Shown: positions 17,766-25,423 of the stretch, piece by piece
Layout of the letters: every line of letters starts with the position of its first letter
Position numbering within the stretch: position 1 is the stretch's first letter
Assembly (NCBI GenBank): GCA_045636925.1
Contig: JAZTYK010000020.1
Location: 1-63,536 of the forward strand
DNA length: 63,536 nucleotides
Source of the DNA: JAZTYK01 sp045636925
GTDB lineage: Bacteria > Bacillota > Clostridia > Oscillospirales > Butyricicoccaceae
Direction of reading: 5' to 3'
Notes under the pieces: model-generated
The model's database searches: none
The model's input: the letters and a program-made list of their open reading frames with translations, nothing else
Told to the model about the DNA's origin: nothing
Made by a program: the position numbers and the translations under genes

Positions 17766-18323
17766 ATGGATAACGGTGCAAGTAGCTACCGCCGTTTCCT
17801 TGATGGCGACGACAGCGGACTGACTGAGCTGGTGCGGGACTATAAAGACGGTCTGATTCTGTATCTGAACGGGTTTGTGCATAATATGCACACTGCGGAA
17901 GACCTTATGGAAGAGACATTCTTTCGTCTCATGGTGAAAAAACCGCGGTTTCGCGGCAAATATACCTTTAAGACATGGTTGTATACCATCGGACGCAATA
18001 TAGCGATCGATTACATCCGGCGAAATGCCCGGCAGGCGGTGCTTTCCCCGGAGGAAATGGCGCTGCATCGGGCGGAGAAATACGATCTGGAACGGGCCTA
18101 TCTGACGGAAGAGCGAAAGGTCGCGTTGCACGGGGCTATGGATAAACTGCATCCGGAATACAGGCAGATTCTGTGGCTGATCTATTTTGAAGAACTGAAG
18201 AGCGGAGAAGTGGCTGCGGCACTGGGCAAAAGTCCCAGACAGGTCACCAATCTCCTGTACCGGGCCAAAGGAGCCCTGCGGTCACAACTGGAAAAGGAGG
18301 GCTTTGAGTATGAAGCATTATGA
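17766..18323 (+). CDS. ECF-type RNA polymerase sigma factor
   Basis: A 185-residue extracytoplasmic-function sigma factor. Region 2 reads DLMEETFFRLMVKKPRFRGKY, followed by WLYTIGRNIAIDYIRR. Region 4 has the helix-turn-helix KSGEVAAALGKSPRQVTNLLYRAKGALR. It overlaps the next gene by 14 bases, so a sigma factor and its membrane partner are coupled. An inverted repeat ATGAGA...TCTCAT at about 17690-17711 and a CGTC motif lie upstream and could form an autoregulated promoter, but this is not firm. Confidence 0.9.
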   Translation: MDNGASSYRRFLDGDDSGLTELVRDYKDGLILYLNGFVHNMHTAEDLMEETFFRLMVKKPRFRGKYTFKTWLYTIGRNIAIDYIRRNARQAVLSPEEMALHRAEKYDLERAYLTEERKVALHGAMDKLHPEYRQILWLIYFEELKSGEVAAALGKSPRQVTNLLYRAKGALRSQLEKEGFEYEAL

Positions 18324-19440
18324 AGAGATCACTGCGGCGCTGTTTCGGCGCAGAGAAGAATATGAGAAGAAAAAGAAGCGGCAGCGCCTGCTGCTGACCC
18401 GAGCCGGAGTCATGATGGCAGCCTGCGTGCTGGTAACGGTGTTGGGCCTGCAGCCTTTGGCACTGCCCGACGGCAATGCATCTCTGCCTAATTACGGGTC
18501 TTTGCCCAACGGAAACCCGTCGAGCAATCGGGTACCCAATGCCAGTCAGCCGAATTCCGATCAACTGGACGGCCCCAACGGAAACCAACAGGGGAATATG
18601 AATGTCCAAATCCCCGACGACGACGAACAAAGCGTCATAGATCCCGACGACGATTCTGCTATTGGTAATTGGAAAGGCAAGGCGGTAACGGGACAGATGC
18701 TGGAATGGCTGCAAAGCGCGGCGGCAGAAGATACGCTGCCGTTGGTTTGGGCTAAGCCGGGCATCGATATGTCGTATGTCTATCAGGGAAAGACCCTGCA
18801 GGAGTACTGGGACGCCTCAGAAGAAGAACGAACCCTGCCAGAGCGAATGGCTGCCCTGTATAAATTGGGTGACTATCTGAAATACGGCGAGGCACTGTAT
18901 ACCACGGGAACGCCCGAGGGCGAGAAGTGGGCAGAGGAGCTGTATTGGGAAGAAGTGGAATACATCGGGCAGGAGCTGCTGGATCAGTATGTCATAGAGG
19001 GTGTATTCTACAAGGAAAAACTTTGGAATGTTTTGCAGGAGCATGATTTCCTGTATGTAACGCAGGCGCAGTGGAGCAATGCACTGGATGCCTATCGGGA
19101 GAATATCTGTTCTGACACCAAAGGCGTACTGCTGCAGAAGGGACTGGAGGCCTACCATCCCGGCAATTATGTGGGTGTTGCAAACATCACCAAGGCGCAG
19201 TTTGAAGCGCTGGATGCAGAATATTTCGCAGGCTGGACCTTTGGCATGGGTGAAGACCCCAACGCGCCCCAGGACGTGACCGATACGGATGACCTGATCG
19301 CCGACAGTGGATTTAGCTCCGACAGCAGCAAGCAGCCGAGCGGACTTACTCCCGACAGCAGCAAGCAGCCGGAGGTGTCTGCCGATGATGAGAAGAATGG
19401 CGTAGGTTTTGACGATGCTACAAGAGGCAATCAGCCGTAA
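18310..19440 (+). CDS. Membrane protein partner of the ECF sigma factor (putative anti-sigma)
   Basis: A 376-residue protein with a cytoplasmic, charged N-terminus (HYEEITAALFRRREEYEKKKKRQ) and one transmembrane segment at about residues 32-48. A long Asn/Ser/Asp-rich linker and an extracytoplasmic domain with many Trp, Tyr and Glu residues follow. The tail carries two copies of DSSKQP. The layout and overlap with the sigma gene fit an anti-sigma factor, though I see no zinc-binding HxxxCxxC. I use the ATG at 18310 (AAAAGGAGG upstream) rather than the TTG at 18304. The function is inferred from context. Confidence 0.65.
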   Translation: MKHYEEITAALFRRREEYEKKKKRQRLLLTRAGVMMAACVLVTVLGLQPLALPDGNASLPNYGSLPNGNPSSNRVPNASQPNSDQLDGPNGNQQGNMNVQIPDDDEQSVIDPDDDSAIGNWKGKAVTGQMLEWLQSAAAEDTLPLVWAKPGIDMSYVYQGKTLQEYWDASEEERTLPERMAALYKLGDYLKYGEALYTTGTPEGEKWAEELYWEEVEYIGQELLDQYVIEGVFYKEKLWNVLQEHDFLYVTQAQWSNALDAYRENICSDTKGVLLQKGLEAYHPGNYVGVANITKAQFEALDAEYFAGWTFGMGEDPNAPQDVTDTDDLIADSGFSSDSSKQPSGLTPDSSKQPEVSADDEKNGVGFDDATRGNQP

Positions 19441-19491
19441 GGACGGTGTTTTTGCAGAGGTGGATGCCATATCCGCCCGTCATACACACAA

Positions 19492-19527
19492 AAAAGCGTG
19501 GATGAGCGATCATCCACGCTTTTCGTT
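19492..19527. terminator. Bidirectional terminator (sigma operon and GNAT gene)
   Basis: A perfect 14-base-pair stem (19492-19505 with 19510-19523), a GCGA loop, T's on the right and A's on the left. It lies between convergent genes. Confidence 0.92.
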
Positions 19528-19552
19528 TGCCTTATATAATCATGTTGCTGCT

Positions 19553-20107
19553 TTACAGGAAAACGGCATCCCGGTGGATGCAATAACACACTTCGCCGTG
19601 GGGCAGTGTGTTTTCCCGGCGGAAGCGCTCTACTGTATCGGTGACCTGCATGATTGACTTCTCCAGCACTCTGCCGGAACGGGTGTTTTCGGCCCGGTGA
19701 TAGGCTTCTAATTTTTGAAAATCACTGTACTGAAAGGTAAAGTCAATCAGTGCGGCCAAGGCTTCGCCTGCATACCCGTTGCTCCAAAAGGCTTGCCCGA
19801 TGCAATACTCGATCTCTGCCGTTTGCAGGTCGGAATATACTTTGCAGAAAGCGATTTGACCGATGTTTTTGTTGCTAGCTTTTTCAACGATGGCCCAACG
19901 GTAAAAATTGGGGGATTGATACTTGTCCAGCCAACTCGCTAAAAGCATCTGTACTGCAGTCGGTGTGGTGTATATGGGTTCGCCGTATTCGCTTTGCACC
20001 GCAGGATCTGCGATCCAGTTTTCAAGCATATCTTTATGATCTTCCGGTACAAATGGCCTGCAAATGAGCCGTGATGTTTCAAAGGGTTGGGTGCCGACAT
20101 GGTTCAT
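19553..20107 (-). CDS. GNAT family N-acetyltransferase (RimJ/RimL-like)
   Basis: A 184-residue acetyltransferase with the family layout: FETSRLICRPFVPEDHKDM at the start, then the acetyl-CoA region IEYCIGQAFWSNGYAGEAL and FQKLEAYHRAENTRSGRVLEKS. These resemble the group that acetylates ribosomal protein N-termini or small molecules; the substrate is unknown. GGAGG precedes the ATG used by eight bases; an in-frame TTG five codons earlier overlaps that site and is rejected. Confidence 0.88.
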   Translation of the reverse strand: MNHVGTQPFETSRLICRPFVPEDHKDMLENWIADPAVQSEYGEPIYTTPTAVQMLLASWLDKYQSPNFYRWAIVEKASNKNIGQIAFCKVYSDLQTAEIEYCIGQAFWSNGYAGEALAALIDFTFQYSDFQKLEAYHRAENTRSGRVLEKSIMQVTDTVERFRRENTLPHGEVCYCIHRDAVFL

Positions 20108-20133
20108 GCTGATGACCTCCAAATGAAAATGCG

Positions 20134-21612
20134 TTACTCCGGTTTTCTTCCCAGCAGCAGGAAACGGTGGTAGCTGCCGGTGAGCTTGCCGCGTTCCGCC
20201 ACCAGCTTTTGCGCCTGCCGCAGCTGCTCCACGCAGGCCTCGCAGGTAAAGCCCGGGAACTCCCAGGGCAGCACCTTGGCAAACCAGATGAGCGCCGGCA
20301 CATCGGTGATCTCGGTGGGCAAAATGGCCTCGCGCCGATCACAGACGGCAAAGCCGGCCTGCTCCAATGCGTCGCCGCAACCCGCCAGGTTCCAGCCGGG
20401 GTAGGGGGCGGGGGCATCGGGCAGCAACAGCTGCACAAACTCCCGGTTGTTGTGCTCGCCCACCTGCTGGGTAAGGAACACCCCGCCGGGCTTCAGTACC
20501 CGGAAGACCTCTTTGGGGTCATAGCTTCCGTGGCGGCACAGTACAAGATCAAACTGCCCGTCTGCAAAGGGCAGCGCCTTTTCATCGGGGGCTTCCAGCA
20601 CATGAGCGCCCAGGGGCTCCAGCCGCTCTTTGGACAATGCCACATTGGGGGCATAGTTTTCCGTTGCCCAAACCTTGTCCATAGGGTGGTCAAGCTCCAT
20701 CAGCCGCTCACCGCCGCCGGTGTCCAGATCAAGAACGGTCATTTCGGGCCGCAGCAGCTTTTTTGCCAGAGTCATATAATCCCAGGGCAGGGGCGCATCG
20801 ATGACATGACCTTCTACAGGAGAGAAGTCCCATCCATGCACCACAGCACCTTGCTCGATCTCCTGCCAGGCATTCAGCTGCTTGTCGCGGGCATGGCGGG
20901 GCATGGTTTTCCAGCCGGGCAGGGGAGAGCGCTGCAGGCCGCCGAAGATGTGTTGCTTCAGCTTAGGATACCGACCCTCTAATTCATACAGCAGCGCCTT
21001 GATATCTTCGCGCTTGGTGTTTTTATCGGCAGGGCAGGGATTGTGTACCACCGGCAGATTCTGCCGGCGTACGAAGTTCTGCACCGTCTTTTCATGGATA
21101 TACAGCATGGGGCGGATCACCGTAAGATCCATGCGATCCAGATAGGTCACCGGTAAAAAGCAGCTGACCCGACCCTCATAGATCAGAGACAGGAAAAAGG
21201 TCTCGATGGCATCGTCAAAATGATGACCCAGCGCCACCTTGTTGCAGCCCAGTTTCTTGGCCTCGTCGTTGAGTGCGCCCCGACGCATTTTTGCGCAGAG
21301 GGCGCAGGGGTTGGGCTCTTTGCGGATGTCGAAGATGATGCTCTTGATGTCGGTCTGCCGCATGGTGTAGGGAACGTTCAGTTCCCGGCATAGGTTTGCC
21401 ACCTCGGTAAAGTCCATCTCCTCATACCCCATGTGCAGGGTAATGGCATGAAGCTGGAAGGGGGCGGGATAAAACTGGCGCAGCTCGGCCAGCAGCCGAA
21501 GCAAAGCAAGAGAATCTTTGCCGCCGGAAACGCCTACGGCGATCTTGTCGCCGGGGCGGATCATCTGATAGTCATCGATGCAGCTTCGCATCATGGAAAG
21601 CATATTCTGCAT
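20134..21612 (-). CDS. TtcA-like PP-loop ATPase fused to a class I SAM methyltransferase
   Basis: Residues 1 to about 245 form a PP-loop ATPase of the tRNA thiolation type. It has VSGGKDSLALL (29-39), CALC and a later NPCP cysteine that could ligate an iron-sulfur cluster as in TtcA, and GHHFDDAIETF. Residues from about 270 to 492 form a class I methyltransferase with motif I VLDLDTGGGERLMEL, a DLVLCRHG segment and RVLKPGGVFLTQQ. The reading frame is continuous and has AAGGAGG ahead of the start. TtcA adds the thiol of 2-thiocytidine in tRNA. The fusion suggests a linked thiolation and methylation step, but the substrate is unknown. Confidence 0.85.
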   Translation of the reverse strand: MQNMLSMMRSCIDDYQMIRPGDKIAVGVSGGKDSLALLRLLAELRQFYPAPFQLHAITLHMGYEEMDFTEVANLCRELNVPYTMRQTDIKSIIFDIRKEPNPCALCAKMRRGALNDEAKKLGCNKVALGHHFDDAIETFFLSLIYEGRVSCFLPVTYLDRMDLTVIRPMLYIHEKTVQNFVRRQNLPVVHNPCPADKNTKREDIKALLYELEGRYPKLKQHIFGGLQRSPLPGWKTMPRHARDKQLNAWQEIEQGAVVHGWDFSPVEGHVIDAPLPWDYMTLAKKLLRPEMTVLDLDTGGGERLMELDHPMDKVWATENYAPNVALSKERLEPLGAHVLEAPDEKALPFADGQFDLVLCRHGSYDPKEVFRVLKPGGVFLTQQVGEHNNREFVQLLLPDAPAPYPGWNLAGCGDALEQAGFAVCDRREAILPTEITDVPALIWFAKVLPWEFPGFTCEACVEQLRQAQKLVAERGKLTGSYHRFLLLGRKPE

Positions 21613-21783
21613 AGGCTTGCCTCCTTGGGAGCGGGCGTCGTAATTGCTCTTATTCTAATCGAAAACGGCAAAACTTGCAAGTGAAAAAAGTGAAATGGGT
21701 TTTTAGGAAAACGGAGAAAATGAGCGAAAATCAAAGGAAAAACGAGCAACTGAATTATAAATGAAATTTGTTCAAAAAAAGTG

Positions 21784-21812
21784 TTGACAAGGGGTCTTGA
21801 CTATGGTATAAC
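21784..21812 (+). promoter_or_regulatory. Promoter of rplM-rpsI
   Basis: TTGACA at 21784-21789, a 17-base spacer and TATAAC at 21807-21812. The leader of about 65 bases might hold an L13 autoregulatory element, but I cannot identify one by eye. Confidence 0.88.
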
Positions 21813-21883
21813 ATTTAAGCGGCCGAATGCCGTAACCCTAATGATTTCAATATAAATTTGAAAATAAAACGGAGGAAGAAACC

Positions 21884-22312
21884 ATGTCCACTTATATGGC
21901 AAAGAACGAAACTGTCGCTCGTAAATGGTATGTTCTGGACGCAGCAGGCAAGTCTCTGGGCCGCACCGCTGCTACCGCTGCTGCCATCCTGCGCGGCAAG
22001 CACAAGACCACCTTTACCCCTCATGTTGACTGCGGTGACTACGTCATCATCATCAACGCTGATAAGGCTGTCCTGACCGGCAACAAGCTGATCGACAAGT
22101 ACTATCGCACTCACTCCGGCTACGTTGGTGGCCTGAAGGAGACCCAGTACAAGAAGCTGATGGCTGAGAAGCCCCAGCTGGCTATGAAGATCGCTATCAA
22201 GGGCATGCTGCCCAAGAACAGCATCGGCCGTCATTCCCTGCTGCGCGCCAAGATCTACGCTGGCGAAATGCACAAGCAGGAAGCTCAGATGCCCGAAATG
22301 TGGGTTAAGTAA
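21884..22312 (+). CDS. rplM: 50S ribosomal protein L13
   Basis: A 142-residue ribosomal protein with family landmarks KWYVLDAAGKSLGR at the start and AVKGMLP-type sequence (IKGMLPKNSIGR) near residue 105. ACGGAGGAAG precedes the start. Codon bias is strong, as expected of a highly expressed gene. It is followed by rpsI after 14 bases, the universal L13-S9 pair. Confidence 0.98.
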   Translation: MSTYMAKNETVARKWYVLDAAGKSLGRTAATAAAILRGKHKTTFTPHVDCGDYVIIINADKAVLTGNKLIDKYYRTHSGYVGGLKETQYKKLMAEKPQLAMKIAIKGMLPKNSIGRHSLLRAKIYAGEMHKQEAQMPEMWVK

Positions 22313-22326
22313 GGGGAGGAACCAGA

Positions 22327-22731
22327 ATGTATACACCTAAGAAGGCTTATTTCTACGGCACCGGCAGAAGAAAGAGCTCTGTTGCTCGTGTTCGTCTGAT
22401 TCCCGGCGGCACCGGCGTCGTTACCATCAACAACCGTACTCTGGACAACTACTTTGGTCTGGAGACCCTGAAGTTTATCGTCCGTCAGCCCGTTGAGCTG
22501 CTGGGCCTGACCGAGAAGTTCGACATCGAGGTCAAGGTTTCCGGCGGTGGCTTCACCGGCCAGGCCGGCGCTATCCGCTTCGGTCTGTCCCGTGCTCTGG
22601 TTCAGGCTGATCCCGAGTACCGTGCAGCCCTGAAGAAGGCTGGCTTCCTGACTCGTGACAGCCGCATGAAGGAGCGTAAGAAGTACGGTCTGAAGGCCGC
22701 TCGTCGCGCACCTCAGTTCTCCAAGCGCTAA
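22327..22731 (+). CDS. rpsI: 30S ribosomal protein S9
   Basis: A 134-residue ribosomal protein with YFYGTGRRKSSVARV at the start and the conserved basic C-terminal tail ARRAPQFSKR, which reaches the decoding centre and contacts P-site tRNA. GGGGAGGAA precedes the start. The transcript ends at the hairpin at 22752. Confidence 0.98.
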   Translation: MYTPKKAYFYGTGRRKSSVARVRLIPGGTGVVTINNRTLDNYFGLETLKFIVRQPVELLGLTEKFDIEVKVSGGGFTGQAGAIRFGLSRALVQADPEYRAALKKAGFLTRDSRMKERKKYGLKAARRAPQFSKR

Positions 22732-22751
22732 ACGAAATATTTGGCTTACAA

Positions 22752-22785
22752 AAATGCTGCCCAGGCTTTGGGCAGCATTTTTTCT
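22752..22785 (+). terminator. Terminator after rpsI
   Basis: An 11-base-pair stem (22752-22762 with 22770-22780) and a T-run. Confidence 0.9.
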
Positions 22786-22919
22786 TGCACTCTTTCATGC
22801 GGTGCGATTGCACCGTCTGTGTCTGCTGTGCTATACTGCAAAAAATATTTCAAAAAACTGTCACAAACCCGCGCCCTTGCGTGTTATATAGACAGAAGGA
22901 CAGGAAAGGAGGGGGCGGT

Positions 22920-23169
22920 ATGATCCGGTCACTGCTGGAGTTGCCGGGAGATCTGGGAGTCGTTTTACCTGACGGACGGAAGCTCTATCATGTATACTGC
23001 CGCCAGCGGTGTGCTGGAAAGGACCGGCGAGGATGCCCAAACACTGCAGACGCTCACCACGCGGAACTACTGTATTTCCGGCACTCGTGATGAAATCGTT
23101 GATTACCTGCAGCGCACCGAAGTCACCTCTGTGCGAGTAGATGAAGTCAAACTCAGCAAATGGAACTGA
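22920..23169 (+). pseudogene. Small gene split by a 4-bp tandem duplication
   Basis: A strong ribosome-binding site (AAAGGAGGG) precedes ATG 22920, whose frame encodes MIRSLLELPGDLGVVLPDG and then loses coding character. A second frame (ending TGA 23167-23169, just before a terminator) carries SSIMYTAASGVLERTGED onward. The join is at GACGGACGGA (22971-22980), a direct repeat of four bases. Removing one copy restores a single 81-residue reading frame. This looks like a slippage frameshift or a sequencing error; a 59-residue product from ATG 22990 is also possible. The family is not recognised. Confidence 0.6.
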
Positions 23170-23171
23170 CG

Positions 23172-23203
23172 AAAAAAGCTGCCTTCGGGCAGCTTTTTTC
23201 TTA
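23172..23203 (+). terminator. Terminator after the frameshifted small gene
   Basis: A perfect 12-base-pair stem (23172-23183 with 23188-23199), a TTCG loop and T's. It lies two bases after the stop codon of the second frame, which supports that frame as the true end of the gene. Confidence 0.92.
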
Positions 23204-23323
23204 CCACGTTTCTTGGAGGGCAATCGCTTCAAACCGATGATTCTGTATATCTCGCTGCAAAGTCGCTCTGACGCAAAACCGCCAAAAAACTGCCCAAATC
23301 TGCGAAAAAGCATTGGTTTCCTC

Positions 23324-23352
23324 TTGCAATCCGGCGCAGATAGGCATATAAT
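23324..23352 (+). promoter_or_regulatory. Promoter of the aromatic amino acid operon
   Basis: TTGCAA at 23324-23329, a 17-base spacer and TATAAT at 23347-23352. Transcription would start near 23359, about 25 bases before the leader peptide. Confidence 0.85.
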
Positions 23353-23383
23353 ATGAATATTCTAAGAAAGCTGGTTTGCACCT

Positions 23384-23464
23384 ATGTCCAGATCGAATCT
23401 GTTTGCAACCTATTTCTGCTATTACTTTTTTAACAGCAATAGCAGTGATTCGTGTTGCAAATAA
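23384..23464 (+). CDS. Phe/Tyr-rich leader peptide of the aro operon
   Basis: A 26-codon reading frame that contains FATYFCYYFF at residues 7-16: four Phe and three Tyr codons in ten, and no Trp. It sits between a strong promoter and an intrinsic terminator, directly upstream of aroF. Leader peptides of this kind control amino acid operons by ribosome stalling when the charged tRNA is scarce. The ribosome-binding site is weak (AAGAAAG). Its ending codons overlap the antiterminator strand at 23444-23451, as the mechanism requires. Confidence 0.82.
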   Translation: MSRSNLFATYFCYYFFNSNSSDSCCK

Positions 23465-23535
23465 GTTTGGACAGCAGGGGAACCCTCAATGACGACTTAA
23501 GGCCGCACAGAATCACTTCTGTGTGGCTTTTGTTT
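23416..23535 (+). promoter_or_regulatory. Transcription attenuator of the aro operon
   Basis: Three competing pairings are visible. CTGCTATT (23416-23423) pairs with AATAGCAG (23438-23445), a hairpin over the Tyr/Phe codons. AGTGATTC (23444-23451) pairs with GAATCACT (23510-23517), extended by four more pairs past a bulge, as antiterminator. The terminator pairs 23502-23512 with 23517-23527, TCAC loop, then TTTTGTTT. A ribosome stalled at the control codons would leave AGTGATTC free and block the terminator. One reaching the stop codon at 23462 would cover it and allow termination. Confidence 0.8.
23502..23535 (+). terminator. Attenuator terminator ahead of aroF
   Basis: An 11-base-pair stem with one G-U (23502-23512 with 23517-23527), followed by TTTTGTTT. 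It lies 20 bases ahead of aroF. Confidence 0.88.
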
Positions 23536-23554
23536 ATGAAAAGGAGAACTACCT

Positions 23555-24562
23555 ATGATCATCGTATTGAAACAAGGTGTAACAGATAAACAGATGCAGC
23601 ACCTGACCGATTGGCTGCAGGAACAGAATCTTCAGCTGCATATTTCCAAGGGCGAAGTGCATACCGTTATAGGTCTGCTGGGCGACACCAGCCTTGTGGA
23701 TATGGATCTGATCGCCAGCCTGGATATCGTGGATTCCGTCAAGAAGGTCAGCGAATCCTTTAAGCAGTGCAACCGGAAGTTTCATCCGGAGGATACCATC
23801 ATCGATGTTGGCGGCGTAAAGATCGGCGGCGGGCATTTCTGTATGATCGCAGGCCCCTGCTCAGTGGAAAGCCATGATCAGATTATCGAAGTGGCAGAAC
23901 GTGTCAAGGCTGCCGGCGCCAATATGCTCCGGGGCGGCGCATTCAAGCCTCGCACCTCGCCCTATGATTTCCAGGGTCTCCGTGCCGATGGCATCGAACT
24001 GCTGCTTGAGGCAAAAAAGGCAACCGGACTGCCCATCGTTACCGAGATCATGAATGCCAACCATCTGCCTTTGTTTGAAGAGGTGGATGTGATTCAGGTA
24101 GGTGCCCGCAATATGCAGAACTTTGAGTTGCTGAAAGAACTGGGCAAGACGGACAAGCCCATTCTCTTAAAGCGCGGCCTTGCCAACAATCTGAAGGAAC
24201 TGCTGATGAGTGCCGAATACATTATGGCGGGTGGTAATGAAAAAGTAATTCTCTGCGAGCGTGGCATCCGCACCTTCGAAACTTATACCCGCAACACACT
24301 GGATCTGTCTGCCGTGCCCCTGCTGCATGAGCTGAGCCATCTGCCCGTGGTGGTAGATCCCAGTCATGCCACCGGTCTGGTACGTCTGGTAAGACCCATG
24401 GCTATGGCCGGTGTGGCCTGCGGTGCAGACGGTCTGATGATCGAGGTGCATAATAATCCCTTGCGTGCACTGTGCGACGGTGCCCAGTCCCTGACCCCGG
24501 ATCAGTTTGATCAGGTGGCAGATCAGGTGCGCCGCGTCCGTGATATTTATATCGAAAAATAA
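23555..24562 (+). CDS. aroF: 3-deoxy-7-phosphoheptulonate synthase (DAHP synthase)
   Basis: First enzyme of the shikimate pathway: condenses phosphoenolpyruvate with erythrose 4-phosphate. The 335-residue product is the type I-beta form, with an N-terminal ferredoxin-like regulatory domain (residues 1 to about 70) and a barrel that contains MIAGPCSVES and GGAFKPRTSPY. Proteins with this added domain are commonly feedback-inhibited by Tyr or Phe. AAAAGGAG precedes the start. It is the first structural gene after the Phe/Tyr attenuator, so the pathway entry would be controlled at both RNA and enzyme level. Confidence 0.96.
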   Translation: MIIVLKQGVTDKQMQHLTDWLQEQNLQLHISKGEVHTVIGLLGDTSLVDMDLIASLDIVDSVKKVSESFKQCNRKFHPEDTIIDVGGVKIGGGHFCMIAGPCSVESHDQIIEVAERVKAAGANMLRGGAFKPRTSPYDFQGLRADGIELLLEAKKATGLPIVTEIMNANHLPLFEEVDVIQVGARNMQNFELLKELGKTDKPILLKRGLANNLKELLMSAEYIMAGGNEKVILCERGIRTFETYTRNTLDLSAVPLLHELSHLPVVVDPSHATGLVRLVRPMAMAGVACGADGLMIEVHNNPLRALCDGAQSLTPDQFDQVADQVRRVRDIYIEK

Positions 24563-24586
24563 GGTAAAGATTCGGGAGATAGATAC

Positions 24587-25423
24587 ATGAAAGTAGGAGT
24601 CGTAGGTCTGGGGCTGATTGGCGGTTCTATGGCAAAGGCATGGAAAACCAAGACAGACTGGGAAGTTCTGGGTTGGGATACGTCCCGTGCAGTCGTGGAA
24701 CTGGCTCAGGTGATGGATGCCATTGACGGCGTGCTGACCCCGGATCGTCTGGCAGAATGCCAGGTGGTGATGATTGCCATCAATCCTCGGAGTGTCATTG
24801 ACTATGTCCGGGAAAATGCCGAAAAGTTTGGTAAGGACAGCCTCGTCATCGACTGTGCAGGTACCAAGCGCGATGTTTGCGCAGCTTGTTTTCCTATTGC
24901 GGCAGAACAGGGCTTTTGCTTCATCGGTGGTCATCCCATGGCCGGCAGTCATAAAGGCAGCTTTGCCAACAGCCGTGCCAATTTATTTTCCGGCGCCCCC
25001 ATGGTCATCGTGCCCCCTGTCTTTGATGATATTGCTCTGCTGGATCATATCAAGCATCTGATGCTGCCCCTGGGCTTTGCCAAGGTGTCGGTGACCACTG
25101 CAGAGCGCCATGACGCGATGATCGCCTTTACTTCTCAGCTTGCGCATGTGGTATCCAATGCTTATATCAAAAGCCCCACAGCGCTGGAACACAAGGGGTT
25201 TTCTGCCGGCAGTTACAAGGATCTGACCCGTGTGGCATGGCTGAATCCCGGCATGTGGACCCAACTTTTTTTGGAAAACTGTGATTACCTGCTGAGAGAG
25301 CTGGATCAGCTGATTGGCAGTTTGCAGGAGTATAGACAGGCATTGGAAGCCGGTGACGGCGATAGACTGGAACAGTTGCTGGCCGAGGGCCGTGATCGGA
25401 AACAGGAGGTGGACGGCCGATGA
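24587..25423 (+). CDS. tyrA: Prephenate dehydrogenase
   Basis: Oxidatively decarboxylates prephenate to 4-hydroxyphenylpyruvate on the tyrosine branch, using NAD(P). The 278-residue product starts with the dinucleotide-binding motif VGVVGLGLIGGSMAKAW and has the family segments CAGTKRDVC, GGHPMAGSHKG and AFTSQLAHVVS. No C-terminal ACT domain is present. The stop overlaps the aroB start (ATGA). Confidence 0.94.
   Translation: MKVGVVGLGLIGGSMAKAWKTKTDWEVLGWDTSRAVVELAQVMDAIDGVLTPDRLAECQVVMIAINPRSVIDYVRENAEKFGKDSLVIDCAGTKRDVCAACFPIAAEQGFCFIGGHPMAGSHKGSFANSRANLFSGAPMVIVPPVFDDIALLDHIKHLMLPLGFAKVSVTTAERHDAMIAFTSQLAHVVSNAYIKSPTALEHKGFSAGSYKDLTRVAWLNPGMWTQLFLENCDYLLRELDQLIGSLQEYRQALEAGDGDRLEQLLAEGRDRKQEVDGR

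Noticed and set aside
19318..19374. Possible CRISPR-like or minisatellite repeat
   Set aside because: Only two copies of an 18-base unit coding DSSKQP inside a protein; a coding repeat.
21813..21883. L13 autoregulatory leader ahead of rplM
   Set aside because: The leader exists, but I could not match it to the L13 leader structure by eye, so I only note it with the promoter.
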